Positions 51,023 through 62,100 of a stretch of DNA of 64,000 bases are shown piece after piece. A program made the position numbers and the translations under genes. The number at the start of each line of letters is the position of its first letter. Within the stretch, counting starts at the first letter, position 1. The DNA comes from Scylla paramamosain (Eukaryota; Arthropoda; Malacostraca; Decapoda; Portunidae), in contig NC_087186.1 in assembly GCF_035594125.1 (NCBI RefSeq), positions 555,228 to 619,227 of the forward strand, written 5' to 3'. The notes beneath the pieces were generated by a model that did no database searches, had not been told where the DNA came from, and saw only the letters and a program-made list of their open reading frames with translations.

Positions 51023-51940
51023 CTAACGAAAAAAGTGCTGGAGTGCAGTTACCTCCCGCTCGAGTGTTTCGGCCAAAACACGAACACCCTGGCGTGACAA
51101 ATGCACTCCATCCCTGGCGTACAAGGTGTCCCTGCCATAGAAAAGGTCCCAGTTGTCGATGAACGTCCATCCATTACTCCTACAATGATTCGCGAGCCTG
51201 CGATTCACTGTAATAGCCCTGGACAGCCACTCAGCACCAACTCCCCTCCTCGGCAAGACACCACATACCACGGGGATCCCTCCCTTCTCCCTAATCCTGT
51301 CCAAAGCCTGTCGAAACCTCCTGATAAGCTCCTCACTCCTGACCTTACCAAGGTCATTCCCTCCCGCACTGAGAAAAACAATGGGCTTGGTCCCATCTTT
51401 TTCCAAGCACGTGTCTAGCCTATCAGCTACCTTCCCTATCCCGGCCCCCGGCAAACACACCCTCGACCTACGTTTCCTATCCCTAGCACAGAACGCACTA
51501 TCTAAGTGCCTAACCTGACTATCACCAAACACAAGCACTCTACCTTGGGGCAGGGTAACTGCATCTGCCCCCTCCTTCTTGCCTCCTCCAGCCCTGTCCA
51601 CCTCCTTCTCCTTCCCCTCCTCCAGCACATTGAAGGGATTCTTCGTCTCCACGGAAGGTGCCCTGAGCACCTTCACCCTCTTGGCTCCCCTGCACACAAC
51701 CGACCATTGCTCCTCCGTCGCCTTACTAGGTAAGGTGACGGTGGGGCACGACCCTCCCACAGGTGCTGAGATCCTCTCACAGAACTCAGCCTGCAGGTCT
51801 GAGATCCTCTCATGAAACTCAGCCTGCACCTCCGAGATCCTTCGATGGAACTCAGCCTCCACCTCTGAGACCTTCGCAACGAAGGCCTCGAGAACAGGAG
51901 AACTAACACAACCTGTCGACTCAGCAACACAAGGCGCCAT
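51023..51940 (-). CDS. CR1-like ORF1 with SGNH/GDSL esterase domain
   Basis: An intact frame of 305 residues starting MAPCVAESTGCVSS. Residues about 15-55 form a short helical repeat (EAEFHRRISEVQAEFHERIS), a likely coiled coil for self-association. From about residue 130 an SGNH hydrolase domain follows: VLVFGDSQVRHLD (catalytic Ser block), LPGAGIGKV, LSAGGNDLGKV (Asn block) and YARDGVHLSRQG (Asp-x-x-His block). Esterase domains in ORF1 are known for the CR1 clade, where they are thought to help bind lipid or RNA during transposition. It ends 76 bp before the ORF2 start. No lesion is visible. Confidence 0.88.
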   Translation of the reverse strand: MAPCVAESTGCVSSPVLEAFVAKVSEVEAEFHRRISEVQAEFHERISDLQAEFCERISAPVGGSCPTVTLPSKATEEQWSVVCRGAKRVKVLRAPSVETKNPFNVLEEGKEKEVDRAGGGKKEGADAVTLPQGRVLVFGDSQVRHLDSAFCARDRKRRSRVCLPGAGIGKVADRLDTCLEKDGTKPIVFLSAGGNDLGKVRSEELIRRFRQALDRIREKGGIPVVCGVLPRRGVGAEWLSRAITVNRRLANHCRSNGWTFIDNWDLFYGRDTLYARDGVHLSRQGVRVLAETLEREVTALQHFFR

Positions 51941-52045
51941 GTCTACACTAGCCAGCTATATTAGCGTCAGGTCACTGCTCACTAAACACGTCCGTTCACT
52001 AGGAACCCTGACCTGAGACTTAAAAAGGCGGCCCCATTTTTTTTT

Positions 52046-52638
52046 TTTATTGAAACTCGGTTTTCAGTTTTCATAAATGTCTCCCAAATTTCCTATACCC
52101 TGTTTCTCATTGAAACTGTTTTTCTGGGGGGTTCATGGGTTTTATCAGTATCTCTGAAAATAGCAATACCCTGTTTTTCATTCAATCTTGATTTTCGGGT
52201 TTCTCCCAAAATTGCGTTACGTTGTTTCTCATTCAAACTTAGTTTTCGGATTTTACAAGTACTCCACTAAATATCGAAACTGTTTCTTATTCATACTTGT
52301 TTTTGGGATTTTATTAGTATCTCCCAAAATGGCGATAGTATGTTTCTTATTCAAACTCGGATTTCAGATTTCATAAACATCTCCCAAAATAACGATAACC
52401 TGTTTCTCATTCAACCTTTGTTTTCGGATTTCATAAGCATATCGCAAAAAAAAAAAAAAAAAAAAGCCATAACCTGTTTCTCATTCAAACTCGTTTTTTC
52501 AGGTTTCATAGGCATCGCTAAAAATTGCTATACGCTGTTTCTCGTTGAAACTCGGTTTTCAAGTTTAAAAACATCTTCCAAAATGGCAATACCGTGCTTC
52601 TTATTCAAACTCGGTTTTTTGGGTTTCATCAATATATA
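52046..52638 (+). repeat. 60-bp satellite, right part
   Basis: About ten further units of the same 60-bp satellite, in the same orientation as 45835-47860. The unit at the CR1-like LINE junction is incomplete. Confidence 0.92.
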
Positions 52639-53342
52639 ATGGTGATGTTATTTGTGGTTAGGTAACTTTAGGCGTGGTTAGGTGTAGTTAGGAGAGATTA
52701 GTTAAGGTTAGGTGTGGTTAGATGAAGTTAAATAAGGCTAAATAAGGTTAGATTTGATAAGGTGAGGATAAGGGAGGTTAGGTGAGGTTAGGTGAGGTTA
52801 TGTGTGGTTAGGGGATGTTACTTGAGGATAGGGAAGGTTAAGTGAGGTTAGATGAAGTTAAATAAGGCTAAATAAGGTTAGATTTGATAAGGTGAGGATA
52901 AGGGAGGTTAGGTGAGGTTAGGTGAGGTTATGTGTGGTTAAGGAATGTTAGTTGAGGATAGGAAAGGTTAGGTGAGGTTAGATGAAGTTTGGTGTGGTTA
53001 AGTGATGTTAGGTGAAGTTTGGTGTAGTTAAGTGAGGAGAATTGAAGTTAGGTGAGGTTTTGTAAGGTTAGGTGAAGTTATGTGAGGTTGGGTAATGTTA
53101 TTTTTGGTTAGATGATATTAGCTGAGGATAGGTGAAGTTATGTGTTGTTAGGTATGATTAAGTGATGATAGTTTGGCTTAGATAAAAGTTAGCTGTGATT
53201 AGATGAGTAAGTAGGTAAGGTTAGGTAAGGTTAGGTGATGTTAGGTGAGTTTAGGTGTGGTTAGGTGAGGTTACATGAGCTTAGGTAATGTTAAGTTAGG
53301 TTAGGTAAGGTTGGGTGACTTAGGTTAGGTTAGGTTAGGTTA
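52639..53342 (+). repeat. Decamer satellite, block 4, with a 130-bp higher-order unit
   Basis: Degenerate TTAGGTGAGG units. A 130-bp stretch (thirteen decamers) starting gatgaagttaaataaggcta at 52721 is repeated from 52851, nearly unchanged over its first 100 bp. Confidence 0.93.
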
Positions 53343-53591
53343 CAGGAGGAAGCGGTAGACACATGCCGAAACAATAATCACTCCCAGTGAGTCTAAAGCA
53401 CTGTTCAGGGGGTGCTGTGAACTTTTCATTAAACCAGCTGTGACCTTTTTGAACGTTTCCCTTTGTGTCTTACAACACAAGGGGCAGTTATTGCCTCTGT
53501 CCTCCAAAGGCAACTCTCTTCCTCCACACAAAACTATAAGCACCTAATAACACACACACCCTTCACTCAAAAATTTTCAAAATTATCAATC

Positions 53592-54313
53592 ATGGCGAGT
53601 CTTACATCAGCCTCGGATTCCCCATCTGGGGAGGGAATCATAAATGTCCCCAGGTCGAACTGACTTTCTGTCGACGACCCTAAGTGTTTTGACACCCCCT
53701 TTCAACTTTTTCTTCATTAACTTCTGCAACATTCGCGGTCTAAGATCTAATTTTCAATCTGTAGAACACCACCTCTCCTCTTCTAAATCTCATCTTCTTT
53801 TCCTCACTGAAACTCAGGTGTCTGAGGCAACTGACAGTAGCCCCTTTTCTGTTCCCTCCTACTTTCTCTATCCTCATTTCCGATCCAAAGCTGGATGTTG
53901 CGTTTATGTGCGCAATGACTTAACCTGGTCTCATACCCACTCTCTTGACTCTTCCGAGTTTTCCACCATCTGGCTACGACTACAGAATTATTCTCAAACT
54001 AAATTTATCTGTGCTGTATGCCTCTCACCTAACTCCTCTGACTATAAGAAATTTTTTGACTTCTTAGCTTCCAAAGTGGAGCACATTCTGACCCTCTTCC
54101 CTTTTGCAGAGATCTCCATTCTTGGAGACTTCAATGTTCACCACCAGCTTTGGCTTTCCTCTCCCTTCTCTGACCATCCCTTTTGCAGAGATCTCCATTC
54201 TTGGAGACTTCAATGTTCACCACCAGCTTTGGCTTTCCTCTCTCTTCACTGACGATCCTGGTGAAGTAGCCTTCAATTTTGCTATCCTCCATGACCTAGA
54301 GCAATTGGTGTAA
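53592..54313 (+). pseudogene. Decayed family-A LINE endonuclease
   Basis: The start MASLTSASDSPSGEGIINVP matches other copies. A frameshift near 53680 moves coding to the 53644 frame: [26 protein letters not shown] and ILGDFNVHH. The 79-bp duplication repeats the segment encoding [17 protein letters not shown] and, not being a multiple of three, shifts the frame to that of 54104-54313. A stop (gtgtaacaa, 54311) follows. SSDHNLIS is still readable near 54430. Confidence 0.83.
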
Positions 54314-54559
54314 CAAATTGCTGCAACTCGTATTCCTGACCGTCTTGGAGATACGCCCAACATTCTTGACCTTTTCCTGACCTCTAATCCTTCTGCTTAT
54401 GCTGTCACCCTTTCTTCTCCGCTGGGCTCCTCCGATCACAATCTCATATCTGTATCTTGTTCTAGCGCTGAAATCCCTCCTCAGGATCCCCCTAAGCTAA
54501 GGTGCCTCTGGCGTTTTGCCTCTGCTAGTTGGGGGGACCTGAGGAGATATTTTGGTGAT

Positions 54560-55640
54560 TTTCCTTGAAATGACTACTGCTTCCGTGTCAGATACCCGTC
54601 TTTGTGTGCTGAGCTCATAACAGAGGTGATAGTGTCTAGCAAGGAGGCGTACAATCTTCACTCTTTTCCCCGACATAAACCTTCTAAACCTTGGTTTAAC
54701 ACAGCTTGTTCTCGTGCTTTACTTGATAGAGAGGTGGCTCACAAAAGGTACTTAAGCCTTCCATCATCAGAATCTCATGCACTTTTTATTTTTGTCCGGA
54801 ACCATGCCTGTCTGTTCTCCATCTAGTGAAAAATTCTTTGATTAACAGAAAGTGTCAAAACCTTTCAAGATATAACTCCCCTCGTGACTTCTGGCATCTA
54901 GCCAAAAATATCTCCAATAATTTTGCTTCTTTCCCTCCATTATTTTAACCAATATGGCACCACTGCTATCACATCTATTTCTAAAACTGAACTCTTCGCT
55001 TAAACCTCTGCTAAAAACTTTACCTTGGATGATTCTGGGCTTGTTCCTCCCTCTCCACCACCCTTAGACTATTAAAATTCTTTGTAATGATGTTTTCCAT
55101 GCCCTTGCTGGCTGAAACCCTCGGAAGGCTTATGGACCTGATGGGGTCCTTCCTATTATTCTCTGAAACTGTGCCTCCGTGCTTGCACCTTGCCTAGTCA
55201 AACTCTTTAGATCTGTCTGTCAACATCTACCTTTCTTTCTTGCTGGAAGTTTGCTTACATTCAGCCTGTTTCTAAAAAGGGTGACCGTTCTAATCCCTCA
55301 AACTACCTTCCTATTGCTTTAATTTCCTGCTTATCTAATTTTATTTTTTTTTATCTATCCTCAAAAGGAAGATTCTTAAACATCTGTCACTTCACAACCC
55401 TCTATCTGATCGCCATTATGTAGTCCATCAAGGCCGCTCTACTGGTGATTTTCCGGCTTTCTTTACTGAGTCTTGGTCATCCTCTTTTAGAGATTTTGGA
55501 GAAACTTTTGCTGTTGCCATGGAGATATAAAAGCCTTTTGATAGAGTCTTGCACAAAGCTTTGATTTCCAAACTTCTCACCTACGCTTCTATCCTTCTCT
55601 CTGTAACTTCATCTCAAGTTTCCTTTCTGACCATTGTATT
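54560..55640 (+). pseudogene. Decayed family-A LINE linker and reverse transcriptase
   Basis: Short open pieces (54602-54826 carries PSKPWFNTACSRALLDREVA) and broken matches to AYGPDG, NYRPIALIS and GRSTGD down to the motif A area near 55530. Motif C (YADD) is lost in the deletion at about 55660. This is the most damaged family-A copy in the window. Confidence 0.8.
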
Positions 55641-55846
55641 GCTGCTGTGGTAGACACAGGTACAATAGCAAAACACATTGAACAATACCAAACTTGGTAT
55701 TGTTCAATGCGTCAAAAACTCAATTTCTCCAGCTATCAACTTAATACAACCTTCCAAACTACTATCCCCTCTTCTTCAATGACTCTCAACTGACCCTCTC
55801 TTCTACAATGAAGATCCTCGGTCTGTCCTTTACTTATAATCTAAAC

Positions 55847-56252
55847 TAACTACACCTCACCTCACTTAACCACTTCTAACCTCACATAATTTCACCTAAA
55901 AGCACATAATCATACCTAACCTCATTTAACCTCACCCAGTGTATCCTAATATCACCTCACCATGCATAACCACACCTAACTTCTCAAAACCTCACATAAC
56001 TTCATCTAACCATACCTAACTTCAACTAACTTCACCTAACTTAAGCTAACTTCAGCTTACCTCACCTAACATTATCTAACCTCAATTACCTATCCTCACC
56101 TAATCATGCTTACCTAACCTCATCTAACGAAGCCTAACCTCATGAAGCCTCACCTATCCTTATCTTACCATAATTGACCTCATATAACCTCACCAAATTT
56201 CACCTAATCTCACATAACATCTCTTAACCTCACCTAACATCACCTAACCACA
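55847..56252 (-). repeat. Decamer satellite, inverted block
   Basis: The same satellite, but read as CCTCACCTAA on the plus strand, opposite to all other blocks. It lies exactly between the two family-A pieces. Confidence 0.93.
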
Positions 56253-56254
56253 CT

Positions 56255-57164
56255 TTTTTTTTTTTTTTATGTAATAAGGACACTGGCCAAGGGCAACAAA
56301 AATCCAATAAAAAAAAAAAAAAGCCCACTGAAACGCCAGTTTCATAAAAGGGTCAAAGCAGTAGTCAAAAATTGATGAATAAGTGTCTTGAAATCTCCCT
56401 CTTGAAGGTATTCAAGTCATAGGAAATTCGAAATACAGAAGCAGGCAGAAAGTTCCAGAGTTTACCAGAAAAAGGGATAAATGATTGTGAATACTGTTTA
56501 ACTCTTGCATTAGAGAGGTGGACAGAATAAGGGTGAGAGAAAAAAGAAAGTATTGTGCAGCGAGGCCGCGGGAGGAGGGGAGGCATGCAGTTAGTAAGAT
56601 CAGAAGAGCAGTTAGCATGAAAATAGCGGTAGAAAACATCTAGAGATGCAACATTGTGGCAGTGAGAGAGAGGCTGAAGACAGTCAGTTAGAGGAGAGGA
56701 GTTGATGAGACGAAAAGCTTTTGATTCCAGCCTGTCTAGAAGAGCAGTATGAGCGGAACCTCCCCAGACAATGTGAAGCATACTCTATACATGGACGGAT
56801 AAGGAGCTTGTACAGAGTTAACAGCTGGTGGGGGGGGGAGCGTGAATGAGAAAAAACTGGCGGAGACGTCTCAGAAATCCTAACTTCATAGAAGCTGTTT
56901 TAGCTTTAGATGAGATGTGAAGTTTCCAGTTCAGATTATAAGTAAAGGACAGAACAATGATGTTCAGTGTAGAAGAGGGGGAGAGTTGAGTGTCATTGAA
57001 GAAGAGGGTATAGTTGTCTGGAAGGTTGTGTCGAGTTGATAGATGGAAGAATTGAGGTTTTGAGGCATTGAACAATGCCAAGTTTGCTTTGCCCCCAATC
57101 AGAAATTTTAGAAAGATCAGAAGTCAAGCGTTCTGTGGCTTCCCTGCGTGAAATGTTGAACTCC
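56255..57164 (-). mobile_element. LINE family A, 3' part, inverted
   Basis: On the minus strand this piece runs from the segment after motif C (NISRREATERL equivalent, about 57160) to the poly(A) tail, seen as T's at 56255. Frames 56818-57081 and 56365-56781 hold [20 protein letters not shown] and ALLDRLESKAFRLINSSPLT to HLFINF. It is better preserved than the piece at 53343-55846 and overlaps it by about 230 bp of LINE sequence. Confidence 0.88.
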
Positions 57165-58323
57165 TGAGGTTAGGTGTTATTAGCTAAGGTGAAGAGGTTA
57201 TGCGAGGTTAGATGAGGTTAAGTGTAGCTAGGTGAGGTTAGATGATGTTAAATGAAGTTAGATTTCATTATGTGAGGTTAGATAAGATTCGATGGGGTTA
57301 GGTGATTTTAGATGTGGTTATTTGTGTTTAGGTAAACTTATATGTGGTTAACCGAGGTTAGAAAAGTTTAGGTGATGTTAGGTGAGGTTATGTGTGGATA
57401 AGTGTAGTTAAGAGAGGTTAAGTTAGGTTAAGTGAGGTTAGCTGAAATAAGGTGTTGTTACTAGAAATTAAATTATTTTTGGTGAGCTTATGTGTGGTTA
57501 TTTGAGTTTATATGAGGTTAGGTGTGGTTAGGTGAGGTTAGTTGAGATTAGGTGAGGTTAAATGAGGTTAAGTGTGGATAAGTTTAGTGAGGTTAAATGT
57601 GGTAAGTTTTAGTGAGATTAGGTGATTGTGGGAGATATTTGATTAGGATAAGTGACGTTAGGTAAGGCTAAGTGAGGTTAGATGTTTTAGTCTGGTAAGG
57701 TGAGATTACGTAAGGATAGGTGAAATTGGTTGTGTTTATGTTAGGTTAGATATGCTTAAGTGAAGTTAGATAAGGTCAGTTGTGATTAGTTGAGATTAAA
57801 TGAGGTTGGATGCGCTTAGGTGAGATAAAGCAAAGTTAGGTGAGGTCAGGTGAGGTTAGATGAGGTTAGGTGAGGTTAGGTGTGCTTAAAGGAGATTAAA
57901 TGAGGTTAGCTGAAGTTAGGTGTGCTTATGTGAGGTTAGGTGATTTAAAGTGAGGTTAAGCTTGCTTAGGTGAGGTTATGTGAGATTACAACACTTTAAG
58001 CTAGGTTAAGTAAAAATAGGTGAGATCAGGTGTGATTAGATGTACATAAGTGAGGTTATTTGAGTTTAAATGAAGTTAAGTATGGTTAAGAAAAGATAGT
58101 TGAGGTTAGATAAGGTTAGGTGTCGTTAGATGAGATTAGGTGTGGTTTGTTGTGTGTAGGAAAGGTTAGATAAGATTAGGTGAGTTTAGGCGCAGTTAAA
58201 TGAGGTTAGGTGAGGTTAGGTGTGGTTAGATCAGGATATGTGAAGTTAGGTGATATTAGCTGAGGTTATGTCTGATTAGGTGAGGTTAGGTGTGTTTAGG
58301 TAATTCTAAGTGATATTAGGTAT
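57165..58323 (+). repeat. Decamer satellite, block 5
   Basis: Plus-orientation TTAGGTGAGG-type units, ending at the 859-bp insert. Confidence 0.94.
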
Positions 58324-59182
58324 AGTATCATGAGTATGATATTTATGAAATTATGCTTCTTGTAAGTCTTGATCCCCATGCATGTAGTTCGTCATTTGCT
58401 CGTTCGCAGACGTGGAAGCGTCTTTGTGATGGCTGTCAGGCAGACCTGAGCCAATTCTGCAGCTCTAAACTCCGTGGATGGTTCATCCTACTACTGTTTT
58501 ATGTCATGTGACTACGTCTTTTGAACGCTTGGATCTGGTGGAGCAAGGTAGCCAGATTGTGGGGCTAGTGCAAGTGATCTCAGGACTGCTTTGGGCTCCA
58601 TAGGACCAGTGATATATGTATCATTTATACTTATATGTTTTCACGTTGTATTTTACTGTGGGGTTACAGAGTTACGTGGTGTTGGGTGAGATAGTGTTAT
58701 GATGAATATTCAGTATTGGTGTTACTTGTTTAGCTTTGATAATAGCGCAGGTTTTTATTGTTGTGTGAATTTATGACGTGATTTAGGTTATGCTGCATGG
58801 TAACTGTCCGAGTGGTGACAAGTGTGCATATTTGAGGCGGCAGTCCAGCACTGCTTAGGACAAAAGTGGTGTAGGCTCATTGAAGTATGTATACTTTTCA
58901 GCATTATGTTTTTTTCCGTATAATGATTATTATTTACATATATGTGCACGGTGAAAATAGATCAGGGATTTGGTACAACATTTTCGCTTTTTCTCTGGTA
59001 TATTTTACCACTATCAGCTTTGCGGCCATATTTTGTGATGTATTTGTATCATTATCATTGTGAGTTTATTTATTTATTGTACTGGCCAGGATTACATTGT
59101 CAGTATGAATTATCTTATTGTGATATATTTATCAGGTTGAAATTAAACATTTGACGCTCAGCCAGGCTAATTTTGTCCTACA
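58324..59182. mobile_element. 859-bp insert, possible solo LTR
   Basis: Unique-looking AT-rich sequence inside the satellite, without coding capacity. It is flanked by ggtat on both sides (58319-58323 and 59183-59187), which would fit a 5-bp target duplication. The satellite itself often contains ggtat, so this is weak. The right end is CCTACA. An ATTAAA-like word near 59141 could be a poly(A) signal. The length is like the BEL/Pao LTR here (854 bp) but the sequence is different. The left end is not TG if the duplication is taken literally. It could instead be a non-coding DNA transposon or a relic of the original locus. Confidence 0.35.
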
Positions 59183-62100
59183 GGTATGGTTAGGTGATAA
59201 TAGGTGAGATGATGTAAGGTTAGGTGAGCTTAGGTGTGGTTAGGTGAGGTTATGAATGGTTAGTTGAGGATAGTTGAAGTTAGGTGAGGTTGAGTGAGGT
59301 TAAGTAATGTTAGGTGAGGTTAGGTGAAATGAGATGATATTAGCTAAAGTTTGAGGAGGTAGGTTGAGTCTAGGATAATTAGGTATGATTATGAGAGGTT
59401 AAGTAACGTTAGGAGAGGTTAGGTGTAGTTATATGTCGTGAGGTGATATTAAGTTAGGTTGGATGAGGTTGAGTGATGTTATGTTTAATTGTCAATAGGT
59501 GAATTTATTTGAGGTTAGATGGGTTTAGCTTATGTCAGTTGTGCTTAGGTGGGGTTAGGGGAGGTTATGTAAGGTTAAGTGAGGTTGGTAGTTGTTAGGT
59601 AATGTTTGGTGTGGTCCGGTGAGGAAAGATGAGGTTAGGTGAGTTTAGGTGGCTAGGTATGATTAGGAGAGTTTAGTTGAGGTTAGGTATGGTTAGGAGA
59701 GGTTAGATGGAGTTAGGTGAAATTAGGTGCGGTTAGGTCATAATACTTGAGGTTAGATGATGTTATGTGAGCTTATGTGAGGTTAGGTGAGGTTAGCTGT
59801 CATTAAGTGACGTTTTGTGAGGTTAAGTGTGGTCAAGAGAGGTTAGATGAGCTGAGGTGTTAAAAGGTGAGGTTGGTTGGGGTTAGGTCAAGTTATGAGA
59901 GGTTAGGTGAGGTTATGAAAAAAATAGGTGAGGTTAGGTGAGGTTAGGTGTGGTTAGGAGAAGTTTCGTGAGGCTAGGCAAGGTGAGGTTAGGTGTGATT
60001 AGGTGATGTTAGAAGAGGTTAGGTAAGGTTAGATGTTGTTACTTGAAGTTAGGTGAGGTTAGGTTAGGTTAGGAGTGGATAGGTGAGTTAAGGTGAGGTT
60101 AGGTTTGGCTATGTGAAGTTAGATGAGTTTAGGAGAGTTTAAGTGAGATTTAATAAGGTTAGGGGACATTATTTGAGGTTAGGTGTGGTAAGGTCAGGCT
60201 AGGTGAGGTTAGGTGTGATTAGGTGAGCTAAGGTAAAGTTATGTTAGGTTAAGTTAGTTTAGGTTCAGTCAGGTTAAGTGAGGTTTAGGTGAGGTTAGCT
60301 GAGGTTAGGTGAGGTTAGGTGAGGTTACACAAGTTTAGGCAAATTGTTACATATGGTTAGGTATGGTTAGGAGTGGTTAGGTGAGGTTAGGTAAAATTAA
60401 GTGAGGTTAGGTGAAGTTATTTGAGATTAGGTGAGGTTAGTTGAGGTTAGGTATGGTTAGGTGAGGTTAGGTGTAGTTAAGTGTAGTTAAGTGTGATTAG
60501 ATGAGTTTAAGTTTGATTAGGTGAATTTAGGTGATTTAGGTAAAGTTACATTAGGTTATGTGACATTAGGTTAGGTGAGGTTATGTGTGGTTAGGTGTTG
60601 TTAGGAAACGTTATGTAAGTTTAGGTGAGGATATTTCTGTTAGTGGTGTAGTTAGGTGAAGTTAGGTGTGGTTTGGTGTGGTTAGGAGAGTTTAGGTGAT
60701 GTTAATTAAGGTCATGTTTCGTTAAGGGAAGTTAGGTTAGGTTATGTGTGGATAGGTCTCGTTAGGTGTGGTTAGGAGAGGTTAGGTAAGGTTAAGTGAG
60801 GTTAGGTGAGGTTATGATAGGTTATGTTATGTTAGGTGTGCTTAGGTGAGGTTAAGTTAGGTGTGCATAACTGAGGTTAGGTAAGGGTATGACAGGTTAG
60901 GTGAAGTTGGATGTGCTTAGATGAGTTTAGGTGAGGTTTCTTGAGGTTAAGTGCGCTTAGGTGAGGTTAAATAAGGTTAGATGTACTTAGATGATGTTAG
61001 GTGAGGTTATATGATGTCAGGTGTGGTTAGTTGGTGTTGTTTAGATGAGGTTAGGTGAAGTTAGTTGAAATTATGTGTGGTTAGGTGGGGTTAGGGGAAG
61101 TTAGGTGTGCTCTTGGGAGGTTAAGTGAAGTTAGGTGTGCTTATGTGTGGTTTGGTGAGGTTATTAGGGGTTAGGTGAGGTTAGATGAGGTTAGATAATG
61201 CTTGGTTTAGTTAGATGTTATTATATTAGGTTAGGTGTGTTACGAGAGGTTAAATGATATTAGAGAAGGTTAGGTGAGGTTAGATATGTTTAAATGATGG
61301 TTAGATAAGGTTATCTGTGGGTAGGTGAATTTAGCTTAGGTTAGTTTAGTTTTAGGTTCGGTAATATTAAGTGAGGTTAGGTGAGATTAGCTGACATTAG
61401 ATGAGGTTACATTATGTTAGATGACGTTTTGTATGGTTAGTTGATGTTAGGTGTTGTTAGCTCTTCTTTTGTGTTGTTAAATTAGGTAAGGTGAAGTTAG
61501 GTAAGGTTAGGTGAGGGTAGGTGAGGACAGGTTAGGTTAGTTGAGGTTAGATGTAGTTAGGTGAGGTTATATGAAATTAGCTTTTGTGAGGTCTCATTAG
61601 GTGAAGTTATGTGTGATTATGTGCCATTAAGTGAGTTTTGTGAGGTGATGTTAGGTTAGCTGAGGTTTGGAGAGGTTAGGTGTGGTTAGGTGTGGTTAGA
61701 TGTTATTAGATGAGGTTTGGCATGCTTATATGAGATTAGGTGACGTTAGAAGACGTTAGGTGAGGTTTATTGAGGTTAGGTGTGGTTAGGAGTGGTTAAG
61801 AGAGATTAGGTGAGGTTATGTGAGGTTAGGTGTGTTTAGGAGTGTTTATGTGAGGTTGGTTGAGGTCAGGTTGGGTTGAGTGAGGTTAGGTGAAGTAAGG
61901 TATAGATATGTGTAGTTAGTTGTGGTTAGGAGAGGTTAGGTGAGAATTGGTGAGTTTAGGTGAGGTTAGGTGAGTTTATGTAAATTTAAGTGAGATAAGA
62001 AGAGGTTAGACCAGGCTAATTGAGATATTAAGAGATGTTACTGTAGGTGAGGATAGGTGATGTGAGGATAGGTGAGGATAGGTGAAGCAAGGTAAGATTT

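Larger units (their letters stand above)
47861..52036 (-). mobile_element. CR1-like LINE, almost intact
   Basis: A 4.2-kb non-LTR retrotransposon on the minus strand. Its 3' end is three exact copies of the octamer TTCTTATG (cataagaa on the plus strand, 47861-47884), the kind of short tandem 3' end that marks CR1-type LINEs. ORF1 (51023-51940) encodes an esterase-like domain. ORF2 (50946 to about 47949) encodes endonuclease and reverse transcriptase, broken by one stop and one frameshift. Upstream of ORF1 lie about 95 bp of 5' sequence. It split a 60-bp satellite array. Confidence 0.92.
53343..55846 (+). mobile_element. LINE family A, strongly decayed, 3' end missing
   Basis: The copy starts at the family-A 5' end, with ATG at 53592, and runs through endonuclease and reverse transcriptase to the segment encoding FTYNLN, where it stops abruptly against inverted satellite. 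It has many stops and shifts, a 79-bp tandem duplication (54101-54258), and a deletion with a fold-back insertion at 55670-55710. The missing 3' end may be the inverted piece at 56255-57164. Confidence 0.88.

Noticed and set aside
45835..52638. 60-bp spaced repeats as a CRISPR array
   Set aside because: The repeats are diverged, there are no constant repeat and unique spacer parts, and the genome is eukaryotic.
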